From: an uncultured Collinsella sp.
GTDB lineage: Bacteria > Actinomycetota > Coriobacteriia > Coriobacteriales > Coriobacteriaceae
Assembly (NCBI GenBank): GCA_902494535.1
Contig: CABUTO010000020.1
Span: forward strand, 1 to 40,257
Length of the DNA: 40,257 bases
Direction: 5' to 3'
Shown: one piece after another, positions 8,058 through 14,017 of the stretch
Numbering within the stretch: position 1 is the first letter of the stretch
How the letters are laid out: each line of letters opens with the position of its first letter
Position numbers and translations under genes: made by a program
Notes under the pieces: model-generated
What the model was told of the DNA's origin: nothing
Database searches by the model: none
Seen by the model: the letters and a program-made list of their open reading frames with translations, nothing else

Positions 8058-8621
8058 CTACTTGGTCTTGGCAACCAGCAGCGGGTCGCCCAGCTTGACG
8101 AGCGGGTTGCCGCCGATAAGCGTTCCAGACTCGCCGACATGGTCGATGCTCTTAAGACGATCGAGCTCGGAGACGATGACGGTCACGATGTCCTCGTGAC
8201 CAGCGGCCTTAATGGCCTCGCGGTCGAAGCTGATGAGCGGCTGGCCTGCCTTGACCACATCGCCCATCTCGACAAAGCGGGCAAAACCCTTGCCGTTCAT
8301 TTCCACGGTGCCCAGGCCAACATGGATGAACACGCGCAGGCCGTCCTCGGTAATCATGCCGATGGAGTGGTTGGTGACAGTGGTGGCACCGATGCGGCCG
8401 TTGGCGGGCGCATAGATGGTGCCGGTAATGGGCTCGATGCCATAGCCCTGGCCAAGCATGCCCGAGGCGATCGTCTCGTCGGGAACCTCGTTCAGGTTGA
8501 CGAGCACGCCGTTGACGGGGGCATAGATGACGCCTTCGCGGGTAGCGAAGCTTGCTGCGGGCGGAACGGACGCCTCGCCGGTCGAGGTGAAGGTGGACTT
8601 AAGCGAATCGAGCAGACCCAT
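8058..8621 (-). CDS. PTS glucose-family EIIA (Crr-like) phosphocarrier
   Basis: This 187-residue free-standing EIIA-Glc protein takes phosphate from HPr and passes it to an EIIB domain. The fold signature is clear: IYAPVNGVLVNLNEVPD (about 32-48), IEPITGTIYAPANG (62-75), TNHSIGM with His85, and FIHVGLGTVEMNG with His100. His100 is the expected phosphorylated residue and His85 its partner. The start at 8621 follows GGAGG at a good distance. No PTS partner is adjacent, but the EIICB at 16692-18356 lacks a IIA domain, so this protein is a natural donor for it. The gene is monocistronic between a promoter with a palindrome and a terminator. A role in catabolite control, as in enterics, is not implied. 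Confidence 0.9.
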   Translation of the reverse strand: MGLLDSLKSTFTSTGEASVPPAASFATREGVIYAPVNGVLVNLNEVPDETIASGMLGQGYGIEPITGTIYAPANGRIGATTVTNHSIGMITEDGLRVFIHVGLGTVEMNGKGFARFVEMGDVVKAGQPLISFDREAIKAAGHEDIVTVIVSELDRLKSIDHVGESGTLIGGNPLVKLGDPLLVAKTK

Positions 8622-8668
8622 AGTTGCCTCCAACTTAAATAGGCGCATATCGCGCGTTTGGTTTGCCG

Positions 8669-8678
8669 GAAACGTTTC
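8669..8678 (-). promoter_or_regulatory. Palindromic operator-like site before the EIIA gene
   Basis: GAAACGTTTC is a perfect 10-bp palindrome 48 bases upstream of the EIIA start. Its form (GAAACG/CGTTTC) resembles operators of LacI/GalR-family sugar repressors. With the candidate promoter at 8710-8738 it would sit roughly 25-35 bases downstream of the transcription start, a position fit for repression. The regulator is not identified. Confidence 0.4.
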
Positions 8679-8709
8679 ATATGTGTTTCGCGGCTTGGTC
8701 AACGCCCCT

Positions 8710-8738
8710 ATTCTACGCTGCTCAAAGATACCTCTGAA
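8710..8738 (-). promoter_or_regulatory. Candidate promoter of the EIIA gene
   Basis: On the minus strand TTCAGA and TAGAAT are separated by exactly 17 bases. Both match the vegetative consensus at four or five of six positions. No other plausible promoter lies in the 243-base gap shared with the divergent hydrolase gene. Confidence 0.4.
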
Positions 8739-8864
8739 CTGGGATTATGTGATATATCAGTTGAAGGGAAACTTATTGTCGGAGTGTTTCTGCGCCACGG
8801 GTTCAAGTGGGGTACGCTTGAAGGCAAAAAACAAGGGCGCTTAATTTGCGCGAAGGGAGCACAT

Positions 8865-9764
8865 ATGATTGTCGAGAACCATGCGCTGTGGGGCGAGGAG
8901 CCGACCGAGGAATATCCGGCGACCTTTACGTATTTGGGTGCCGAGCCGCTGCCCGATAAACCGAATGGCCGCCGCCCTGCCGTGATTATCTGCGGCGGAG
9001 GTGCGTTTACGCATATCGCTCCGCATGAGCAGGATCCCGTGGCGTTTGCGTTTTTGGATCACGGCTACCAGGCCTTTGTGCTCAACTATGTGACGAGCGG
9101 CACGGGTGACGTAAGTTTTCCGCACCCGCAGGCAGATCTTGCCAAGATGGTCGCCACGGTGCGCGCCAACGCTGACGAGTGGCATGTCGATCCCAAGCGC
9201 GTGTGCGTCGTGGGCTTTTCTGCTGGCGGCATGATTTGCGCCTCGCTGGCAACACAGTGGAAGACCGGCCCCTTCGCGGCACTTGCCGGGGCGCGTCCGG
9301 ACGACATTCGTCCCGATGCCGTGGTGCTGGGCTATCCATTGCTCGACTTTGCCTATGTGCGTGACATGCAGACGCGCGATCCGCGCATTGACTTGCGTGT
9401 GCCCAAGACGGGCGGCAAGACGGGGCGCGATTTGCTCAACGACTACCTGTCGATGGTGACGGGCGGCGAGGCAACTGACGAGCATCTGGCCGACATCTGC
9501 CCCACCACGCATGTTTCGCGTCAGATGCCACCGACCTTTGTGTGGGGCGTGTCCGACGACAAGACGGCGCCGATCGCGCAGGTATACCCGTTTGCGCAGC
9601 GCATGGCCGAGGAGGGCGTTGCATGCGAGATGCACGTCTTCGACCAGGGTGGTCACGGCCTTTCGCTCGGCAACGCCAACACCGCGGTCGACAACGAGGA
9701 CAAGCAGGTGGCAGTCCGCCCTTGGATTCGCCTAGCCTTCCGCTTCCTGGAGCGCCATCTGTAA
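8865..9764 (+). CDS. Alpha/beta hydrolase (acetyl-esterase / BD-FAE-like)
   Basis: This is a 299-residue cytoplasmic serine hydrolase. The nucleophile elbow GFSAGG places Ser119. The oxyanion strand reads CGGGAF (43-48) where the family usually has HGGG. The Asp in VSDDKTAP and the His in GGHGLS complete a catalytic triad in the expected order. Architecture and length fit the COG0657 group that removes acetyl or other acyl groups from sugars and small esters. The start at 8865 follows GAAGGGAG; earlier in-frame Met codons give unrelated sequence. It is transcribed alone, divergently from the EIIA gene. The substrate is unknown; deacetylation of plant xylan sugars is one possibility for gut bacteria. 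Confidence 0.82.
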   Translation: MIVENHALWGEEPTEEYPATFTYLGAEPLPDKPNGRRPAVIICGGGAFTHIAPHEQDPVAFAFLDHGYQAFVLNYVTSGTGDVSFPHPQADLAKMVATVRANADEWHVDPKRVCVVGFSAGGMICASLATQWKTGPFAALAGARPDDIRPDAVVLGYPLLDFAYVRDMQTRDPRIDLRVPKTGGKTGRDLLNDYLSMVTGGEATDEHLADICPTTHVSRQMPPTFVWGVSDDKTAPIAQVYPFAQRMAEEGVACEMHVFDQGGHGLSLGNANTAVDNEDKQVAVRPWIRLAFRFLERHL

Positions 9765-9790
9765 GAGTCTCGGCATCCCAGCCCTTCAAT

Positions 9791-9859
9791 AACTTGCGGT
9801 GAAATAGCTCCGATCTGGGGCATCAACCAGCCCATCCAGGAACTATTCCACCGCAACTT
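9791..9859 (+). repeat. Inverted-repeat element, GTTGCGGTG family, copy 1
   Basis: Arms of 21 bases (AACTTGCGGTGAAATAGCTCC and the complement-like GGAACTATTCCACCGCAACTT) pair with three mismatches, two of them allowing G-U. A nested hairpin (CTGGGGC/GCCCA) fills the loop. GGGGCATCAA inside the loop could pair instead with TTGATGCCCC at 9866-9875. A second member lies at 23026-23092. It follows the hydrolase gene and may act as its 3' hairpin, though it has only a short TTTTT after it. Confidence 0.7.
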
Positions 9860-9877
9860 CGTTTTTGATGCCCCGCC

Positions 9878-10125
9878 CGGAAACTGCGTTCCAGTTTTGC
9901 CTTTCAAGGTGGGACGCAGTTTCCCATAGGGCCTCGACTGGGAAAGCGCGTCCCGTTTCGAGCGGGGATTCTGGGATGCATTTTCCGTAAGAGGCCTGTT
10001 AGGGAAACCATATCCCGTTTCGAGCTCAAATTCTGGGTCGCAGTTTCCCCGAGGGGCCCCGTTGGGAAACTGCGACCCGTTTCGAGCGGGAATAACGGTA
10101 CACGCTTTCCGCAAGGGCATCGTTT
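9878..10125 (+). repeat. Tandem 62-bp repeat array 1 (four units)
   Basis: Four units begin at 9878, 9940, 10002 and 10064, an exact 62-base period, each starting GGGAAA or CGGAAA. Each unit has a left arm (GGGAAACTGCGWCCC), a linker (GTTTCGAGCGGGAATTCT), a right arm (GGGWCGCAGTTTCCC) and a G/C-rich joint. The right arm of one unit pairs with the left arm of the next; between units 3 and 4 this is perfect over 15 bases. The array ends one base before the gntR stop codon. The same family recurs at 13671-13880 in the same orientation. There are no unique spacers, so it is not a CRISPR. Confidence 0.88.
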
Positions 10126-10126
10126 C

Positions 10127-10777
10127 CTACCAGACGGTGAACTGGGCGTTTTCTGTGTTCCAATGGACATCGCGAACGTAGTCGCGCACGCCCGTCGCAT
10201 CTCGTGCTTCGAACAACTCAAGAATATGAGCATGTTCGTTGTTGGCTTTATTGAGCAGCTTACACGCCGTCTCCTGGTCAACAGTCTCGTAATCGCGCTT
10301 GATAAAGCAACGCTCGAGCTGTGAAATCATGTCGCGCAGACGATCGTTGCCACAGCGGTTGAAGTACGTAAGGTGAAAGTCTCGCTGAATGTCGTCATAC
10401 TTACGGATGAGACCGCCTTGGATCGCGAGGTCCATGGAGCCGACGAGAAATTTCAGCTGCGTAATATCGTCGTCAGTTAGATTCGGACAGGCGAGATATG
10501 CGGCCTGCCCGTCGAGCGGCCCCATAATCTCAAAGACTTCAACGGCGTTTTGCTGATCGAACCCACGGACGCGGAATCCGCGGCGGGGGAGATTGTCCAG
10601 GTAGCCGTCGCTTGCCAGCTGGATGAGCGCTTCGCGGACCGGTGTGCGCGACACGCCCATGGCATCGCAGATCGCCTGCTCGCTCAGCCGGTCGCCGGCC
10701 GAAAGCTCGCCGGCGTCAATACGGCTCGAAATATAGTCGTATACGTGGTCCTTCAGGGGCCTTCTGAGCGTTTCCAT
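10127..10777 (-). CDS. GntR-family regulator with FCD domain
   Basis: This is a 216-residue transcription factor. Residues 1-70 form the GntR winged helix (LKDHVYDYISSRIDAGELSAGDRLSEQAICDAMGVSRTPVREALIQLASDGYL), and about 80-205 form an all-helical FCD effector domain with metal-ligand-like residues (DIQRDFHLTYFNRCGN, NEHAHILELF). Such proteins usually repress nearby catabolic genes until an acid or amino-acid ligand binds. It is divergent from the dimethylargininase-antiporter genes, and a palindrome of the kind GntR proteins bind lies between them, so it very likely controls that pair. AAGGAA lies 9 bases before the ATG. Its 3' end abuts the 62-bp repeat array. Confidence 0.9.
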   Translation of the reverse strand: METLRRPLKDHVYDYISSRIDAGELSAGDRLSEQAICDAMGVSRTPVREALIQLASDGYLDNLPRRGFRVRGFDQQNAVEVFEIMGPLDGQAAYLACPNLTDDDITQLKFLVGSMDLAIQGGLIRKYDDIQRDFHLTYFNRCGNDRLRDMISQLERCFIKRDYETVDQETACKLLNKANNEHAHILELFEARDATGVRDYVRDVHWNTENAQFTVW

Positions 10778-10924
10778 GAGCCTATGTTCCTTAACGGTAT
10801 ATTTCTAAAAGCAAATACGTTTCACTTGAATAGCTCAGTTGAATTATAGAACGACCAGCTAAATCATGCTACTTTGCGCCGATACGCAAGAATACGCTTA
10901 CCGAAGAATACCTACCGTTCAGGA

Positions 10925-10941
10925 TTGTATACAATATACAA
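10925..10941 (+). promoter_or_regulatory. Probable GntR operator upstream of the DDAH gene
   Basis: TTGTATACAATATACAA contains the perfect palindrome TTGTATACAA and also a TTGTATA/TATACAA pair with a 3-base spacer. This fits the GT-N-AC core that FCD-type GntR regulators recognise. It lies 91 bases before the DDAH start. TATACA/TACAAT strings within it could be the -10 element, so binding would block transcription. The rest of the 255-base divergent region is A/T-rich with no other clear site. Confidence 0.6.
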
Positions 10942-11032
10942 AACAGGAAAACCGCCCTAAGATAAAGACATCGAAAGGAAGGCGGGCGCGAAGAAGTCCC
11001 GCTCTCTGCTAAGAGATCCAAGGAGGATCATC

Positions 11033-11809
11033 ATGACCAAGTTCAGCCACGTCATCATCCGCCGCCCCGGCAAGTCCCTGAGCAATGGCATCACGAGTGC
11101 CCCCGAGCTTGGCCAGCCCATCTACGAGCGCGCCATCGAGGAGCACTACGATTACGAGCATGCGCTCGAGCAGTGCGGCGTTGACGTGTCGGTGCTGCCG
11201 GCACTCGAGCAGTATCCCGACAGCTGCTTCGTCGAAGATCCGGCCGTCATCACTCGCTGCGGCGCCATCATTACCAACCCCGGTGCCGATAGCCGCAACG
11301 GCGAGAAGGACGAGATCGAGCCGGCCGTCCGTCGCTTCTTTGACGACGAGCATGTCAAGCACATCGTTCCTCCGGGCACGCTCGACGGCGGCGACGTCAT
11401 GATGGTCGGTGACCATTTCTACGTCGGTCGCTCCGCTCGTACCAACGAAGAGGGCATCCGCCAGTTCTGTGAAATTCTCGAGGGCTGGGGCCTCGAGGGT
11501 TCTGAGGTTCCGCTGGAGGAGGTCCTGCACCTCAAGACGGGCGTCAACTACATCGAGGACAACAACATGCTCGTCTCTGGTGAGTTCATCGATAAGCCCG
11601 ACTTTGCCCAGTACAACAAGATCGTCGTGCCCGAGGACGAGGCGTACGGCGCCAACTGCATCTGGGTCAACGGTACGGTCATCGTTGCCGAGGGCTATCC
11701 GACTGTGCTCAAGGCCGTGCAGGATCTGGGCTACAAGACACTCGTCGTTGACACCTCCGAGTATCGCAAGGTCGACGGCGGCCTTTCTTGCCTGTCGCTG
11801 CGCTTCTAA
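11033..11809 (+). CDS. Dimethylarginine dimethylaminohydrolase / amidinotransferase-family hydrolase
   Basis: This 258-residue enzyme of the guanidino-group-modifying superfamily is expected to hydrolyse methylated arginines to citrulline plus methylamines, or possibly arginine to citrulline. The catalytic residues are in place: FVEDPAV (66-72) for substrate binding, LDGGD with Asp118, His166 in LHLKTGVNY, and Cys253 in GGLSCLSLRF six residues from the end. The length and the very late Cys fit DDAH, whereas arginine deiminases are about 400 residues. GGAGG precedes the ATG. It heads an operon with an antiporter 109 bases downstream and is divergent from a GntR regulator. No ornithine carbamoyltransferase or carbamate kinase gene is nearby. 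Confidence 0.85.
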   Translation: MTKFSHVIIRRPGKSLSNGITSAPELGQPIYERAIEEHYDYEHALEQCGVDVSVLPALEQYPDSCFVEDPAVITRCGAIITNPGADSRNGEKDEIEPAVRRFFDDEHVKHIVPPGTLDGGDVMMVGDHFYVGRSARTNEEGIRQFCEILEGWGLEGSEVPLEEVLHLKTGVNYIEDNNMLVSGEFIDKPDFAQYNKIVVPEDEAYGANCIWVNGTVIVAEGYPTVLKAVQDLGYKTLVVDTSEYRKVDGGLSCLSLRF

Positions 11810-11844
11810 CGCGATAGCTGTAACAGTCTGATGATCGCTTGACC

Positions 11845-11889
11845 GATGGCCCGGCACCCGATTCGGGACGTCCGGGCCATCTTTCGTTC
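11845..11889 (+). terminator. Intercistronic terminator-like hairpin between DDAH and antiporter genes
   Basis: GATGGCCCGG pairs perfectly with CCGGGCCATC, and an inner CCCG/CGGG pair shortens the loop. It is followed by TTTCGTTCG, a weak U-tract. Partial read-through is likely, giving more hydrolase than antiporter. Confidence 0.65.
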
Positions 11890-11918
11890 GATCGCATGAT
11901 GAAGGGGGTGCACATACA

Positions 11919-13382
11919 ATGGCCTCTAAAGCTCAAAATGAAGAGATTATCGACCCTAATGGCCTCGATCTCTTTCGTCTGACCATGATGGTCATTACCG
12001 CCAGTATTTGTGGCGGCATCTTTTCGCTTGCCGGCGATATGGCAGCAGGCGGGGCAAATACCGGTGCGGTTATCGTCTCGTGGGGAATTTGCTTTATTGG
12101 CGTCTTTGCGCTGATGATGGTGTTCAACGGTTTGTCTCAGGCCCGTCCCGACCTGACCGGCGGCATCTATGCATACGCTGCGGCCGGTTTTGGCGATTAC
12201 ATTGGATTCAACTCCGCTTGGGGCTACTGGATCAGCGCATGTCTTTCCAACGTGAGCTTTGCGCTCTTGCTGTTTAGCGCGCTGGGCTATTTCTTCCCTG
12301 CGTTTGGCGCGGGTAACAACCTGCTTTCCATCGTCTGCGCCAGCGTGTTTTTGTGGTTCCTTACCGCCCTTGTGCTTCGTGGCGTTAAGGAGGCTGCGGG
12401 CATTAACACGATCGTCACGTTGGCGAAGCTGGTGCCGCTGGGGCTCTTTGTGCTGAGTATCGTGCTCCTGGGTAAGTTCAACGTCGATATCTTTATGGAC
12501 AACTTCTGGGGAGAGCCGGCTGGTCCTGGCTTTGGCGAGCAGGTTGTCTCGACCATGATTGCCCTTGTCTGGGTCTTCACGGGCATCGAGGGCGCAGTCG
12601 TTATCTCGGGCCGTGCAAAGTACGTGCGTGACGTCGGTCGCTCGACGGCGCTCGGATTTGCGGCTGTATTCACGCTGTATCTGATCATCTCGATGCTGTC
12701 GCTCGGCATTATGCCGCGCGAGGAGATGGCACAGCTTGTAACGCCCTCCATGGCGGGAATTCTCGAGTGCGCAATCGGTCCGGTTGGTGCTGCCATCGTA
12801 AACCTTGGCGTTATCCTTTCGTTGGTCGGCGCGCTGCTGGGCTATGTCATCATTGCGTCCGAGACGCCGTTCGAGGCAGCGCGCCAGGGATCCTTCCCTC
12901 TGGCGTTTGCCAAGACGAACAAGCACGACGCCCCGGTGGTAACGGTTCTCGTGAGCTCCGGCATCACGCAGCTCTTCTTGATCGTGTCGTATGTGGCGGC
13001 GAGCACCTACCAGTTCTTCTATAGCTGCGCAGTCAACACGATTCTGGTTCCGTATGTCTGCTCGGCTGCCTATTACATGGTGATTGGCTGGAAGAACGAG
13101 CATCTGGACGGGCCGCATGCGCCCAGCGTCGGCAAAGCCCGCTTCTTCGGTACGCTCGGCTTCATCTACACATTGTTCCTGGTGTGGTCGACGGGTCTTC
13201 AGGGCGTTATGATCACGACGATTCTTTTTGCTCCGGCCATTCCCGTTTATATGCTGGGCGAGCGAGGTCGCGGTAAGCCGGTGCTTCCTCATCTGCACGA
13301 CAAGCTGATCGCAGCGGTGGTCATTGTTGTGGCGGTCATTTCGCTGTATCTGCACTTTGCCGGCATCGCGCCGATCGTCTAG
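11919..13382 (+). CDS. APC-family amino acid antiporter (arginine/ornithine type)
   Basis: This is a 487-residue integral membrane protein with about twelve helices. The N-terminus LTMMVITASICGGIFSLAGDMAAGGANTGAV holds the G-[IV]-F-[SN]-L motif of ArcD/YdgI-like antiporters, with the TGGIYAYAAAGFGDYIGF stretch of the APC family near residue 75. Proteins of this group exchange arginine for ornithine or citrulline. Its position after a dimethylargininase gene suggests uptake of arginine or methylarginine coupled to export of citrulline; that coupling is inferred. GAAGGGGGTG precedes the ATG. A terminator lies 111 bases past the stop, followed by the second 62-bp repeat array. Confidence 0.85.
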   Translation: MASKAQNEEIIDPNGLDLFRLTMMVITASICGGIFSLAGDMAAGGANTGAVIVSWGICFIGVFALMMVFNGLSQARPDLTGGIYAYAAAGFGDYIGFNSAWGYWISACLSNVSFALLLFSALGYFFPAFGAGNNLLSIVCASVFLWFLTALVLRGVKEAAGINTIVTLAKLVPLGLFVLSIVLLGKFNVDIFMDNFWGEPAGPGFGEQVVSTMIALVWVFTGIEGAVVISGRAKYVRDVGRSTALGFAAVFTLYLIISMLSLGIMPREEMAQLVTPSMAGILECAIGPVGAAIVNLGVILSLVGALLGYVIIASETPFEAARQGSFPLAFAKTNKHDAPVVTVLVSSGITQLFLIVSYVAASTYQFFYSCAVNTILVPYVCSAAYYMVIGWKNEHLDGPHAPSVGKARFFGTLGFIYTLFLVWSTGLQGVMITTILFAPAIPVYMLGERGRGKPVLPHLHDKLIAAVVIVVAVISLYLHFAGIAPIV

Positions 13383-13493
13383 GACTATGGCAAGCTTCAT
13401 CACTTGGTAAGCCGACGGGCATCGCGTGTCGGTACTGCTTGGCATTCCATAACTGACGTGGGCCTCTGCAACGTGCCTTTGTGAGCGCCCACC

Positions 13494-13533
13494 AAGCCCG
13501 CGCAGGTGACATTTGTTGCCAGCGCGGGCTTTT
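13494..13533 (+). terminator. Rho-independent terminator after the antiporter gene
   Basis: AAGCCCGCGC pairs perfectly with GCGCGGGCTT around an 18-base loop and is followed by TTTGCTG. The 13383-13493 stretch before it has no gene, only a weak GTGGGC/GCCCAC inverted pair. Between it and the repeat array (13534-13670) nothing is recognised beyond a GGGGACGTTCC-like string also resembled at 16457. Confidence 0.75.
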
Positions 13534-13670
13534 GCTGTTGCGGCGAAATGCTGCCGGCAGCTGGGGACGTTCCTATTGTGCCGGCACCCTGGGACACTCC
13601 TTGGATGCTCCGCATGCGACGGAGGGAACGGATCATTTTGTCGAGGGGCGGGCGGCTGTTTCGGTCCTCG

Positions 13671-13880
13671 GGGAAACCGCGTCCCGTTTCGAGAGCAGAT
13701 TCCGGGCCGCAGTTTCCCCGAGGGCCCCATTGGGAAATTGCATCCCAGTCTGAGCGCCGATTCCGGGCTGCAGTTTCCGCTAGATGCCTCAACCGGAAAG
13801 CCCATCCCGTTTAGGTGTTCCGGAGTGGGATTCGGTTTCCGCAACAGGCCCGTCTGGGAAGCAATGGCCCAGAATTCCCC
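13671..13880 (+). repeat. Tandem 62-bp repeat array 2 (three units plus a partial)
   Basis: Units start at 13671, 13732, 13794 and 13856 (periods 61, 62, 62). They carry the same left arm, GTTTCGAG-type linker, right arm and joint as the array at 9878-10125 and run in the same direction. They are more diverged from one another, and the last unit breaks off after about 25 bases, just before the feoAB promoter. With array 1 they enclose the gntR-DDAH-antiporter module. Confidence 0.82.
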
Positions 13881-13897
13881 TTGCACCAATCTGTTGA

Positions 13898-13977
13898 TTG
13901 AACATCGTTGCATGTTCGCGCTATCATGCATGTTTAAAAATGGTTAGCCGTGGCAAACGATTAGCCATGGTGAACAT
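13898..13977 (+). promoter_or_regulatory. feoAB promoter with DtxR/IdeR-like half-sites
   Basis: TTGAAC (13898-13903) and TATCAT (13922-13927) are separated by 18 bases. Downstream, TTAGCC occurs twice, 17 bases apart (13944 and 13961), the first within TGGTTAGCC. TTAGCC/GGTTAGCC matches half of the iron-repressor box of DtxR/IdeR proteins. The spot just after the expected transcription start fits iron repression. The sites are imperfect palindromes, so the regulator is inferred. Confidence 0.45.
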
Positions 13978-14017
13978 AAATGCAACGCCCTGTGGGCGCC
14001 GGGGGAGGAACACGGAC

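Noticed and set aside
7877..8140. N-terminal extension of asparaginyl-tRNA synthetase
   Set aside because: The upstream in-frame Met codons lack ribosome sites and the added residues include the EIIA terminator. The GTG at 7876 with GGGAGG gives the family length.
9878..10125. CRISPR array
   Set aside because: The repeated unit fills the whole 62-base period with no unique spacers, units vary, and no cas genes are present.
9653..10281. Open frames across repeat array 1 with repeating NGSQFPNGAPRGN-like peptides
   Set aside because: The peptide periodicity only mirrors the 62-bp DNA repeat. There is no ribosome site, and the frames run into the hydrolase or gntR genes in the wrong frame.
11709..13931. 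A 740-codon open frame antisense to the antiporter gene, running through repeat array 2
   Set aside because: It is antisense to a clear membrane transporter, and its start region translates repeat units. No protein family is apparent.
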